A stretch of DNA of 53,425 bases from a virus, in the IMG/VR virus record IMGVR_UViG_3300031972_002039, positions 1 to 53,425 of that record; one strand, 5' to 3'. The position numbers and the translations under genes were made by a program. This document shows, piece by piece, positions 7,869 to 15,944 of this stretch. A model generated the notes under the pieces. That model ran no database searches, was not told where the DNA came from, and was given only the letters and a program-made list of their open reading frames with translations. How positions within the stretch are numbered: position 1 is the first letter of the stretch; every line of letters begins with the position of its first letter.

Positions 7869-8502
7869 AAAACCATTTACATGTAAATCGGTTGGTACAG
7901 GTCATCTTAAATTCAACCAACCAGTCGTTCAAATGCGTCCGACTAAGTTCCTCTTAAAAGAGGATGGTGATCTTAACGATAAGCCAGTATTCGCGATCGT
8001 CATGGAAGCCCCTCCCAATCATCGAAGTGCAGGCATACAAGTTGTAGGACAAATATCCTTAGCCATGCTAAACGACGGTCTTTCGGATATAGGATACCAG
8101 ATGGTCGAATACGCTACACCACACATTCCACCTAGTGTAACTGTGAGTGAGGATAATTCAGGTAAGTACCGTAAGATGATATACACAGTCGACGGGCATG
8201 AACCAGTAGAATTCATAAATGGTGTGCAGCGAGCTGAGGAGTATTCTCCCGACAAATTTAAAATACCCACTCAAGGCGAAATAAATAAGATCAACACTGG
8301 GGATTACGTCAAGGTTGGTATAAAATTCCCAGACATGGCTGAACGATTTTGGTGTGAGGTAGTTGAGTGTCGTGGTGACGTGTTCTCAGTTATTTTTGCT
8401 AACGACTTAGTAACATCACACCCAACCGATCCAGAATTAATATTTGATATACATAAAGATTTTATAATCGGGGTTTACGAACCTCAAACACTAGGAATAT
8501 GA
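7855..8502 (+). CDS. Hypothetical protein, 215 aa, possible DUF2314-like C-terminal domain
   Basis: The C-terminal ~70 residues (INTGDYVKVGIKF, ERFWCEVVECRGDVFSVIF, then NDL and DIHKDFIIGVYE) have the layout of DUF2314-type domains: GD-x-VK, [RE]-x-[MF]-W-V, a strand pair and a closing HI motif. The match is by eye only. The N-terminal half is unrecognised. Overlaps by 14 nt upstream and 4 nt (ATGA) downstream. Function unknown. Confidence 0.65.
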   Translation: MATNKKPFTCKSVGTGHLKFNQPVVQMRPTKFLLKEDGDLNDKPVFAIVMEAPPNHRSAGIQVVGQISLAMLNDGLSDIGYQMVEYATPHIPPSVTVSEDNSGKYRKMIYTVDGHEPVEFINGVQRAEEYSPDKFKIPTQGEINKINTGDYVKVGIKFPDMAERFWCEVVECRGDVFSVIFANDLVTSHPTDPELIFDIHKDFIIGVYEPQTLGI

Positions 8503-9017
8503 AGCATAGACAATTTGAATCAGAAAATGTTGAAGTTGGCGAAAGAGAAGCTGCCATCATATCGTCAATCTCCGAACGCATACGGAATGGCGGTCGGGTA
8601 GTTATAAACATCGAATTCACATCAGATGAAGCAGCTCAGAATAAGCGTAAGGAAGCTGGGTTGGAAGAAGAAAGTCCAGTGGAAGGTGCGATGGCATTAG
8701 GTTTGAATGTTGAGATCGAAGGGCAACGTGAGCAGTTAGGTATGTTACTTAAAACTGTTTATGATACCGACGAATCAGTCTTCGAAATTATACATACGAT
8801 AACTGAAGCGTATAAAACAGCATTTAAGTCTAGTAAAAATCAGCTCAATCAGTTGAGGGAAGTTATAGACGAGATGACCGATACGTATCGGGACGACAAT
8901 CAACTCAAACAGTTGAGAGACGTTATTTCAGGTATGGTTGACTCATATCGGGATACTGATGGCGACGATGATGACGATGATGATAGCGAGATCGGTAATT
9001 TACTCAGAGGTAAGTAA
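8499..9017 (+). CDS. Acidic helical protein with internal 20-residue duplication, 172 aa
   Basis: Residues ~113-150 hold a tandem duplication: NQLNQLREVIDEM-x-DTYRDD followed by NQLKQLRDVISGM-x-DSYRD. The tail is an aspartate run (GDDDDDDDSE) then GNLLRGK. Mostly helical, likely oligomeric. A strongly acidic tail may mimic nucleic acid or help protein binding; this is inference. Translationally coupled to the upstream gene. Confidence 0.65.
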   Translation: MKHRQFESENVEVGEREAAIISSISERIRNGGRVVINIEFTSDEAAQNKRKEAGLEEESPVEGAMALGLNVEIEGQREQLGMLLKTVYDTDESVFEIIHTITEAYKTAFKSSKNQLNQLREVIDEMTDTYRDDNQLKQLRDVISGMVDSYRDTDGDDDDDDDSEIGNLLRGK

Positions 9018-9074
9018 CTTGATATAAAAAAATTCTTCTATCCTTGGTGCTAATTAACCAATAAATGACTAACT

Positions 9075-9341
9075 ATGAATGTACTACAATCTAAACCACT
9101 ACCCGCGACGATAAAAGTCGGTGATCATATGACGCGCGTACTAGGTGGTGTAGTCAAAATGCCCGTAACAGTCGGTGCCATCGATTCGATTCGCGTGTGG
9201 GTCGGGGCTGGTCATGCGCACATCGATGCTGATAATGCTGTACAAAATGGATGGTGTTTTTTGCGTTCGACTGGTGGCGAGGTAGATGATGATCTTAAGT
9301 GGGATGGTGTGACAAAAACTGGTTCATATTTAATCAAATAA
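9075..9341 (+). CDS. Small hypothetical protein, 88 aa
   Basis: Begins after a 57-nt gap that holds only a weak promoter-like sequence (TATCCTTG near 9040). Short beta-rich protein, soluble, with Gly, Val and His. Followed 2 nt later by the next gene. No family recognised. Confidence 0.6.
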   Translation: MNVLQSKPLPATIKVGDHMTRVLGGVVKMPVTVGAIDSIRVWVGAGHAHIDADNAVQNGWCFLRSTGGEVDDDLKWDGVTKTGSYLIK

Positions 9342-9343
9342 TT

Positions 9344-9568
9344 ATGGGAAAACATTACGATAGAGAATTTTACGAAGTTGATGTTGCAGAAACTAAACAC
9401 AATTTTACGGCAATTACCGACACACCCGATGGTGTGTTGACTAAAGGTGAAGTGTTTGATTGTTTTGATGGATTAGTTTCTGGAGTTTCTAGTTACCGAT
9501 TCGATGACACCCAGTTTTTCAAGTACACTCCACAAAAATGTATTGTTCGACAAATACAATGTAAATGA
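9344..9568 (+). CDS. Small hypothetical protein, 74 aa
   Basis: The ATG at 9344, 2 nt after the preceding stop, is preferred over an in-frame start at 9299 that would sit inside the previous gene. Aromatic-rich soluble protein with no known motif. Coupled to the next gene through ATGA. Confidence 0.55.
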   Translation: MGKHYDREFYEVDVAETKHNFTAITDTPDGVLTKGEVFDCFDGLVSGVSSYRFDDTQFFKYTPQKCIVRQIQCK

Positions 9569-9831
9569 ATATGAGTGATGATACAACATATAAACTAGGT
9601 ACTAAGGTTGAAACTTTGATCGAATTCGCATCATTACCCATCGGTAGTGTTGGTTATATCGTGGAAGATTATGGATCAGGTATATGGATAGCTTGGGATT
9701 TACCCTCCAAACCATATCCAAAGCATAAAACTCCAGAAGAGATACGTGATATGGCAGCACTCGATCCTGAATGCCCACTTAGGGATGGGTTTGATAAAAA
9801 GTATGATCTAGATTACTTGAAAATTTGTTAA
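9565..9831 (+). CDS. Small hypothetical protein, 88 aa
   Basis: Starts in an ATGA overlap; a second ATG two codons later is also possible. The first half (LGTKVETLIEFASLPIGSVG then GIWIAWD) looks like a small beta-barrel of the SH3-like kind, the second half is charged. Unknown function. Confidence 0.55.
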   Translation: MNMSDDTTYKLGTKVETLIEFASLPIGSVGYIVEDYGSGIWIAWDLPSKPYPKHKTPEEIRDMAALDPECPLRDGFDKKYDLDYLKIC

Positions 9832-9847
9832 TTTAAAAAAAATAACT

Positions 9848-9937
9848 ATGTGTGTATGTGGTGGTGTAGCTGAGGTTGGTATATTTGTACTAGTTGTGCG
9901 GTTTGTTTATAAGCGTTTCAAAAAACTAAAAAGATGA
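9848..9937 (+). CDS. Very small single-TM peptide, 29 aa
   Basis: Fills the gap between two genes: ATG at 9848 to TGA at 9935-9937, overlapping the next ATG at 9934. The product has a CVCGG start, a hydrophobic span (GIFVLVVRFVY) and a basic tail (KRFKKLKR), the usual layout of a one-pass inner-membrane micropeptide. The start-stop overlap supports it, but its size keeps confidence modest. Confidence 0.4.
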   Translation: MCVCGGVAEVGIFVLVVRFVYKRFKKLKR

Positions 9938-10227
9938 AATTTACTCAGAAGCAGTGCGATTTTTTCGGTGATATCCTGAATTCACCACATAGTGATGTTG
10001 AACTAGCGAGTGATAAAATCGATTTTAAGGCTCTCTGGTGCAAGTTAGACGCTAACGAAGGCGAATCTATCAATGATGACGAGTTCGAATGGCTAACGTC
10101 GCGAATAGATGCTCAAATCGAACTAGAGCGACTATCTAACAAACGAAATGTTCATAAGCGAGGCGAAATCAGATCACTTGTGAATGCTAAAAATAAAGTA
10201 AATAAATTATTAACACCAAAATATTAA
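9934..10227 (+). CDS. Hypothetical helical protein, 97 aa
   Basis: Charged, helical, no membrane segment. Residues 40-70 alternate acidic and hydrophobic positions as in a short coiled coil. The C terminus is lysine-rich. Lies 3 nt before the next gene. No family recognised. Confidence 0.6.
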   Translation: MKFTQKQCDFFGDILNSPHSDVELASDKIDFKALWCKLDANEGESINDDEFEWLTSRIDAQIELERLSNKRNVHKRGEIRSLVNAKNKVNKLLTPKY

Positions 10228-10230
10228 ATT

Positions 10231-10545
10231 ATGTTTAAAGAATTGATTGGTAAGAACGTTATGATCAGAACTTATTCCGCGGGTGTACACTTCGGCGAAT
10301 TAGCTGCAGTAGAATCCGCGGCGAGTGGATTTGACGTTAAACTTAAAAATGCAACAAGAGTATACTCTTGGACTGGTGCGAATTCGTTATCACAGTTGGC
10401 ACTTGAAGGTAGTAAGCGTACTGATAGTGAATTGTCAGTGCAGGTGCCATCTATCGGACTTCGAGCTATCGAAATCATCGAAATGACGCCAGAAGCTTAC
10501 GAAAATTTAATTAACATTAAAACTTGGAAGTATGAAGCAGCCTAA
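10231..10545 (+). CDS. Hypothetical beta-rich protein, 104 aa
   Basis: Short strands with GKNVMIRTYSAGVHFGEL at the start, a pattern common in small SH3- or Sm-like barrels. No catalytic motif. Overlaps the following gene by 14 nt, the same overlap length seen at several junctions here. Confidence 0.6.
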   Translation: MFKELIGKNVMIRTYSAGVHFGELAAVESAASGFDVKLKNATRVYSWTGANSLSQLALEGSKRTDSELSVQVPSIGLRAIEIIEMTPEAYENLINIKTWKYEAA

Positions 10546-10780
10546 TGGAGTGGTTTTAGAACACTCAACGAACACACACGTCATCCCAACTGAGGGGGTG
10601 GAAGTTGTGAAGGAAATTCCTAAAATGACAACTGTCGTTTTGAAAACCAAATCCGCTATAATTGTGGAGCATGGTCATCATAACACAGTTGCCACTGAGG
10701 AGTCTACTAACGACGTTATTAAGATCACTCAGCAAGAATTTAATCCTGTATTGAACGCGTTTCAAAACAGTTTCGATTAA
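10532..10780 (+). CDS. Small hypothetical protein, 82 aa
   Basis: Rich in Val and Thr with several His (EHGHHNTVATEE). Last gene before a strong hairpin terminator, so it ends the transcription unit that begins near 7.1 or 9.0 kb. Function unknown. Confidence 0.6.
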   Translation: MKQPNGVVLEHSTNTHVIPTEGVEVVKEIPKMTTVVLKTKSAIIVEHGHHNTVATEESTNDVIKITQQEFNPVLNAFQNSFD

Positions 10781-10796
10781 ATAATTGATCTGTCGT

Positions 10797-10824
10797 ATGG
10801 GCGCATCTAAGGTGCGCCCATTTT
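10797..10824 (+). terminator. Intrinsic terminator
   Basis: TGGGCGCA (10798-10805), a 7-nt loop, then TGCGCCCA (10813-10820) form a perfect 8-bp GC-rich stem, extended by an outer A-T pair and followed by TTTT. It closes the 10532 gene unit. Confidence 0.85.
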
Positions 10825-10846
10825 AACATATTTTAAAGTAAAAGCT

Positions 10847-11563
10847 ATGATAAATACTGGCACATTATTAATACAAAATTTGACAACATATGAAATGTGT
10901 GGTCGATACCTCAGAACTCAATTTACCGACAATAAGGATAGATTCGTCAAGAGGTTTATTGAGCCACTATCCACATTCTTGACTATGAATTCTGTCGAAA
11001 ACCATAAAGATGTCATCAAACTGTATATGAAACTATGGGATATATCAAAACCATATACGTACAGTGAAGCATTCGGGATTACTAATGCTGAAGCTAGAGC
11101 TACGGTATTTTCAGTCATCAATGTTGATGAGATGGTTAATAATCTAGGTACTACTAGAATTAAGACTTCTGGTATCGATCTAGTAAACCGAACATATAAT
11201 ACCGTGACTGGTACTCACGAAGATAACGAATTTACACAGATATACGAATTGCACCAAGTGAATGGCTCGAAGCTCGGATTATCTACTAATGAATTGTATG
11301 CAATTAAGTGTTGGTGTACATCTACTGATCAGGTTCATTGGTTATGGACATCTGCGGAGATGGGAAGAACTGGAGACCCGTTGGCGGCTATTGCCGATTG
11401 CTGTAAATATTATGTCGGAATGCAGGGCAAAATAACACATATAATTCGACAGGGTGACGTGTTTTTATTCGAAATGTCGGAACCATATATACCAACCGCG
11501 GACGAAGAAGTGTGCAGCTCAACTAAAGATGAGTACTTCAAACTACTCAAGAGTCAGTCGTGA
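10847..11563 (+). CDS. Hypothetical protein, 238 aa
   Basis: First gene after the terminator. Soluble, mixed fold, with several cysteines (KCWCTSTD near 150; ADCCKYY near 183) that are not in a clear zinc-ribbon spacing. No recognised motif. Independent of the preceding unit by the terminator. Confidence 0.65.
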   Translation: MINTGTLLIQNLTTYEMCGRYLRTQFTDNKDRFVKRFIEPLSTFLTMNSVENHKDVIKLYMKLWDISKPYTYSEAFGITNAEARATVFSVINVDEMVNNLGTTRIKTSGIDLVNRTYNTVTGTHEDNEFTQIYELHQVNGSKLGLSTNELYAIKCWCTSTDQVHWLWTSAEMGRTGDPLAAIADCCKYYVGMQGKITHIIRQGDVFLFEMSEPYIPTADEEVCSSTKDEYFKLLKSQS

Positions 11564-11618
11564 TATAGTTGTCGGTGTACACTGTAGTGGATTAGGAAAA
11601 CATTATAAATTATTAAAA

Positions 11619-11963
11619 ATGAATTTTAAACTTAAAAATGATGATATATCATCTAATAAGCAGGTGACTAGGATCGAGATTCGATACGGCAACAAGAGTA
11701 AATCTCTGACGCTGGAGGATCACACAAACGCTGAGCAGTTGAGTGATTATCTTAAAGAAAAACTTGCCGAGATTACTAGACCTATATCAGTAGATATCCC
11801 GATAACTGAAAGTCCAGTAAGGCATGTAGATAAATGCATGATACAAGTATACGAGGCGACGAGCAAGTCCATATCAAAAAAGAATAACTTTAAGTCATTC
11901 ACATGTTATGGTATTGACGATGTCGCTGCTATTGAACTGATCAAAAATATTTTAAAACAATGA
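11619..11963 (+). CDS. Hypothetical protein, 114 aa
   Basis: The ATG at 11619 avoids the deep overlap with the 10847 gene that an upstream in-frame start (11454) would need. The gap 11564-11618 has no clear feature. Small alpha/beta protein, basic. Coupled by ATGA to the membrane-protein gene that follows. Confidence 0.55.
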   Translation: MNFKLKNDDISSNKQVTRIEIRYGNKSKSLTLEDHTNAEQLSDYLKEKLAEITRPISVDIPITESPVRHVDKCMIQVYEATSKSISKKNNFKSFTCYGIDDVAAIELIKNILKQ

Positions 11964-12379
11964 GTGACTTATTTTTCTTATTCGGAATTTTAGCTCTGCT
12001 ATTCGAAGTAGCAATATTAGTGAGACCTAGACATTATAGGGATACGCTAGATGATTATTCTACAGTATTAAAGGCTGGAAATGTGAGTGAAATAACCGAG
12101 GATGGTCAACTTCGATATCCTAACTATATATGGTTAACATTTTTGTTGCTTGGATACACTGGATGGTTATTCGTTGGATTGATAACCTACCAGTGGTTCG
12201 CGTTTTTAGTATTCATATCAGTCGATCTGGTGTACGGTATCATATTTAATAATCGTAAAAAACCCGTCTGGTCTAAGTTTACCAATGCACTTATCAGCTC
12301 AGCATTACTTGTATTCATTATAGTGAATCATTTCAACTATCGCCTGAATTATTCTGATATAGTCGATTACCTATTTTAA
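11960..12379 (+). CDS. Membrane protein with about four TM helices, 139 aa
   Basis: Hydrophobic spans at about residues 3-21, 58-76, 80-98 and 110-125, joined by short polar loops. It ends tail-to-tail with the minus-strand nucleotide-pool gene, overlapping it by 9 nt. Role unknown; possibly exclusion or envelope remodelling. Confidence 0.65.
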   Translation: MSDLFFLFGILALLFEVAILVRPRHYRDTLDDYSTVLKAGNVSEITEDGQLRYPNYIWLTFLLLGYTGWLFVGLITYQWFAFLVFISVDLVYGIIFNNRKKPVWSKFTNALISSALLVFIIVNHFNYRLNYSDIVDYLF

Positions 12380-13321
12380 TGTAGTATCCCTAACTAGATG
12401 ATCTCCAGTCAATAAATCATCTAACTTAAATATACGTTTGTGCCCCACGTCATATCTTTGATTGTGGGGCGCGTCCATTAAGTAACAAGATATACCAGCA
12501 TTATTTATCTCCACAAAATTTTCGAATCGATCATCCACGAAAATATCACCACCCGCAGATTTGAGAACGTCAACCTTTGACTGACCAACACCCACAGTAT
12601 GTACTGGTCTAGCTGGGAATCCATGCTTATCTAACCACGCTTCGGTCACTTCAGTCGAAACTGGTCTGGACGTAACGTAACACCACGGCTCGAAATGGAG
12701 GTCATCTGGACTGATCCGAGGCTTCAGGTTCATATAAAATTCGTCCATATCCCCAGACGATTTTAGTGTAGCAAATCTGTCAGAGATGTTACGATCGAAA
12801 AACCAAGACCTAGGAACATCCATATCAAATTCACTAATCCAACCCCCAACCCAGTCACATATCACCTCATCAATATCTAACATGATTTTAGGCGTTTCTA
12901 GGTACGTGTGTGGACGATCGTCGCCTTGTGGATATGTCTTATAGTATTCAGTTAAAAACGCCGCGTTGCACATTATATGAGCTGTGTGGAGCAATCCAGT
13001 CTCTGGGTCTAGGTCTTCACCCATCTTAAACGCCGCTAGATGCCGTTCGAGTGATGCCGCGACTGTGCACCAACTCATTCCACGTTCCCAGTTACGATCT
13101 ACATATTTCTTGGCACCACGTGTGATAACTCGTGCGTACTGTTCCTGAGCGAATGCTGGAACTAGATCATATCGAGTTTTATCGGTGTTAAATCTGAGAC
13201 CTCCACCTCTAGGTATATCTTTGGATGTCATCTCGACCATACTATCAGGTATTGGAGTATCTAGTTCTACTGGCTCTGAATATTCTTTAAATGGGATCGT
13301 TAATTGCTTATATTTAGGCAT
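12371..13321 (-). CDS. Fusion: DUF5664-like dNTP pyrophosphohydrolase domain + HAD 5'-nucleotidase
   Basis: The 316-residue protein has two domains. Residues ~40-130 (GGGLRFNTDKTRYDLVP, RGAKKYVDRNWERGM, HTAHIMCNAAFL) match the phage DUF5664 family, annotated as dATP/dGTP diphosphohydrolase N-terminal type. Residues ~144-300 are a HAD phosphatase like deoxyribonucleotidases: DIDEV nucleophile motif (Asp149, Asp151), TSR at 217-219, Lys249, and DD at 263-264. Inference: dNTP to dNMP to deoxynucleoside in one chain. The ATG at 13321 is chosen because an upstream TTG start at 13342 lies inside the -7 promoter box. Stop is TAG. Confidence 0.8.
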   Translation of the reverse strand: MPKYKQLTIPFKEYSEPVELDTPIPDSMVEMTSKDIPRGGGLRFNTDKTRYDLVPAFAQEQYARVITRGAKKYVDRNWERGMSWCTVAASLERHLAAFKMGEDLDPETGLLHTAHIMCNAAFLTEYYKTYPQGDDRPHTYLETPKIMLDIDEVICDWVGGWISEFDMDVPRSWFFDRNISDRFATLKSSGDMDEFYMNLKPRISPDDLHFEPWCYVTSRPVSTEVTEAWLDKHGFPARPVHTVGVGQSKVDVLKSAGGDIFVDDRFENFVEINNAGISCYLMDAPHNQRYDVGHKRIFKLDDLLTGDHLVRDTTLK

Positions 13322-13339
13322 ATATGTTAATTTTAAGAC

Positions 13340-13371
13340 CAAATATAGAATAAAATTTTGTTATATACAAA
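13340..13371 (-). promoter_or_regulatory. Bacteroidota-type promoter
   Basis: On the minus strand TTTG (13368-13371), a 20-nt spacer, then TATATTTG (13340-13347). It lies 18 nt upstream of the ATG at 13321 and partly inside the terminator of the helicase gene, so the fusion gene can be expressed separately. Confidence 0.75.
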
Positions 13372-13405
13372 AATGCCCAAATAGAATTTCGTCTAAATGG
13401 GCATT
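13367..13405 (-). terminator. Intrinsic terminator after the helicase gene
   Basis: On the minus strand AATGCCCA (13398-13405) pairs with TGGGCATT (13372-13379); an inner TAG/CTA pairing extends the stem after two mismatches, and the stem is followed by TTTTT. It sits 25 nt past the helicase stop. Confidence 0.75.
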
Positions 13406-13430
13406 ATCGATAAATAAAAAGTATTCTCTT

Positions 13431-15503
13431 CTAACTTGACATTTGATTTAGTTGTCTGTGATATTTTTTCAACATACGTTCACACGCTGCTGCTTGTTTA
13501 TTCGATAAAAACGTCTTGTCAGCCATCGTATGTCCGAATGGTGCATCGAATTTGTTGAACCCCATCCCGTCCTTCCCAGATGCATAATCACACTGACCAG
13601 ATAAAAACTTAAGCTTCTTAAGAATTAATGCAACTTCATCTTTAGTGTACTGCTTAATACCATCCGCGATCTCCTGAGCTTTCTTCTCTGCGTTCTTCTT
13701 CTCCCACGCCAATGCTTTCTTCTTAGCCTTCTCGATATCAGAATTCACCTGTTTCTTAGCGTCCTCAAATTTCTGTGCTTGCTTCGCTATATGTTCATCG
13801 ACCTTTTCAGAATTCATAGCCCTATCGATTACGTTCTGCTTCTCGACTATTTGCTTAGCGAGGTTAGAATCCATCGACCCGTCAATTACGATGTGCTGTA
13901 CAAGTACTGAGTTGGTTTGTCCAATTCTGTGCGCTCTATCTTCTGCCTGACTCAAGTTAGCTGGTGTCCAATCGAGCTCCGCAAACACAACTGTACTTGC
14001 CGCCGTCAGTGTAAGACCAACACCCGCCGCGGAAATTGATCCCACAAACAACTTAACACTATCATCATTTTGAAACCTTTGGACTGCATCGTCCTTGGCA
14101 GTATCGGACATACCACCCATCAACTTCACTGCCGACCCCTCAAACGCGGTATATAATGCGTCGATCATGTCTCGGTGGTGAGCGAATACGATCACCTTAT
14201 CTGTTTGCTCTAGAGTTGTTTTTAAGTGATCAACAACATCAGCAACTTTAGCTAATGCAGTTGCGTGACGCAATCTAGCCATTTCAGCTATATGGGATGC
14301 CGACATCGTCTTCAAGTTATTAACACGATCCTCATATTCGTCGGCAACTAATGAGAACTCCTTTTTCTCCAAATCCTTCACAGCATCGTTATACATATGC
14401 ATTGGATCGATACTGCCTAAGTATTCCTGTTCTGCGTCGATAAAATCCTTATATTTAGCCTGATCCAATTCGATGATCTGACGTCTTTTAGCTGGTAGTT
14501 CATGTAACACGTCCGCCTTAAGTCTTCTGACCATGATCGATTGACGCAATTTCATTTGAAGCTCTTCCAAATTTGATGCTCCAGAAAAGTCCCACCCAAA
14601 GCTCCCCCGAGTAGCTGCGCAATATCGTTTGGCGTAATTCCAAAATGTCATTTCAAATCCCAAAGCTTCGATCATATGAAAAAGCTCAACTGGACGGTTC
14701 AAAATCGGCGTCCCAGTCAAGAATACCTTACGCTTAGACTCCTTAGCTAGTGCGTAGAATGCTTGCGATCTCCTAGCCTTTTTATTCTTGGCATAATGCG
14801 CCTCATCCGCAATTATAAGATCGAAATTTATGGCACCGTGGTAGTTGGTAACCTTCGTCTTCTTTCCCTTAACCAATTTCTCCTCGACTGTCGTGTTAAT
14901 CAACCAATCTAATTTGGTAAGAATATCGTAATTGATGATGTATATATCGGCGTCTACTGGTTTTTTATCTTTAGACGATAAAATCGCAACTGACAAGTCT
15001 CTAACCAACCATGTTCCCAATTCCTTTTTCCAATTAAACTTCAGAGACGCTGGACATACTATTAGGGTTTTCTTGATAGATTCATCGGCATTCAAAACAC
15101 CAATAGCTTGGATAGTCTTACCAAGCCCCATCTCATCACCGATGAGAACGTTCCCATTCTTTAATGCATAATTTATACCTGCCCGCTGGTATCCATAATA
15201 TTCAAACCCATCTGGTGCGGGTATATGTATATCAGCATCTGTCGCGCTACTAGCTTTCAACATGTCGTCAACTCGAGTTTTCTCGATCTCCAATTCTTTT
15301 TTGACGTCACCATCTGCGAATTCTATCAAATCAATCGCTTGATCAATATTAGGTGTCCACCACACATTTAGTGGGACATCTGGAAATGGTTTGAATCTAG
15401 GATTTTTGTCAGTATTCCAACGAAACTTAGCTGCCTTGGGTAAATGTCGGGAGTTGTAATCACCTTCCCATATCCAATTGTTTCCTGATTTAATCAATTT
15501 CAT
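13431..15503 (-). CDS. SNF2-family helicase, SMARCAL1-like
   Basis: About 690 residues from ATG 15503 (an ATG at 15542 would add 13). It shows the SNF2 two-lobe ATPase: Walker A GDEMGLGKT at ~122-130, DEAH at ~233-236, TGTP motif III, and in lobe 2 SAAGVGLTLT and QAEDRAHRIGQ. The lysine-rich C-terminal 110 residues are coiled coil then basic. SMARCAL1/HARP-type SNF2 enzymes anneal DNA and remodel forks, so a role in phage replication or repair is likely. Stop is TAG at 13431-13433, readthrough would add about nine positions. Confidence 0.9.
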   Translation of the reverse strand: MKLIKSGNNWIWEGDYNSRHLPKAAKFRWNTDKNPRFKPFPDVPLNVWWTPNIDQAIDLIEFADGDVKKELEIEKTRVDDMLKASSATDADIHIPAPDGFEYYGYQRAGINYALKNGNVLIGDEMGLGKTIQAIGVLNADESIKKTLIVCPASLKFNWKKELGTWLVRDLSVAILSSKDKKPVDADIYIINYDILTKLDWLINTTVEEKLVKGKKTKVTNYHGAINFDLIIADEAHYAKNKKARRSQAFYALAKESKRKVFLTGTPILNRPVELFHMIEALGFEMTFWNYAKRYCAATRGSFGWDFSGASNLEELQMKLRQSIMVRRLKADVLHELPAKRRQIIELDQAKYKDFIDAEQEYLGSIDPMHMYNDAVKDLEKKEFSLVADEYEDRVNNLKTMSASHIAEMARLRHATALAKVADVVDHLKTTLEQTDKVIVFAHHRDMIDALYTAFEGSAVKLMGGMSDTAKDDAVQRFQNDDSVKLFVGSISAAGVGLTLTAASTVVFAELDWTPANLSQAEDRAHRIGQTNSVLVQHIVIDGSMDSNLAKQIVEKQNVIDRAMNSEKVDEHIAKQAQKFEDAKKQVNSDIEKAKKKALAWEKKNAEKKAQEIADGIKQYTKDEVALILKKLKFLSGQCDYASGKDGMGFNKFDAPFGHTMADKTFLSNKQAAACERMLKKYHRQLNQMSS

Positions 15504-15612
15504 AATACCTGTTTTTATTATCGATGACACTAAGATAAGCATATTTTCTAATTTCCAACTATTTTATTGGTATTTTTTTTTAAAAAGTTTTTATAATAAA
15601 TCTTATTTTTTA

Positions 15613-15645
15613 TTTGGTAATGTCGGAAAGTTTTTTATATATTTG
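15613..15645 (+). promoter_or_regulatory. Bacteroidota-type promoter
   Basis: TTTG (15613-15616), 21-nt spacer, TATATTTG (15638-15645), 20 nt before the ATG at 15666. This is the best-formed site in the window and drives the divergent ATPase unit away from the helicase gene. Confidence 0.8.
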
Positions 15646-15665
15646 TCGCAACAACACAAAATAGT

Positions 15666-15944
15666 ATGAGACATATCCAATACGGTGGTCACGATGTAAT
15701 AGTTGACAAAGTAGATTCTATCAAAGACCTTACACTCGAATGTAAGGGTCGTAAGATTTTATTATCGCAACTAAGACAGTTCACCGAAATTCCAAGTTTT
15801 AGAACTAAACGACTCATGGCTGGTATCGATCAGGAAAATCGCGTACCTATATCCGAGTCGCACAATGGTAATATAAAGATTGGATGTCTCGAAGATACAA
15901 AAGAAAATTTTTATTCATTATTTAAAATCTTACTAGATGAGTAG
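15666..15944 (+). CDS. Hypothetical protein, 92 aa
   Basis: Small basic alpha/beta protein, first gene behind the 15.6 kb promoter, overlapping the AAA+ gene by 8 nt. Probably a partner or regulator of that ATPase, judged only by coupling. No family recognised. Confidence 0.6.
   Translation: MRHIQYGGHDVIVDKVDSIKDLTLECKGRKILLSQLRQFTEIPSFRTKRLMAGIDQENRVPISESHNGNIKIGCLEDTKENFYSLFKILLDE

Noticed and set aside
9018-9074. Promoter before the 9075 gene
   Set aside because: TATCCTTG departs from TAnnTTTG and spacing to TTG is only 17 nt; too weak to list.
12374-12440. Amber-readthrough extension of the nucleotide-pool fusion gene
   Set aside because: About 20 extra codons run antisense through the opposing membrane-protein gene and look like chance; the HAD domain is complete without them.
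13322-13342. TTG start at 13342 for the nucleotide-pool fusion gene
   Set aside because: The codon lies inside the TATATTTG -7 box; ATG 13321 is the natural start.
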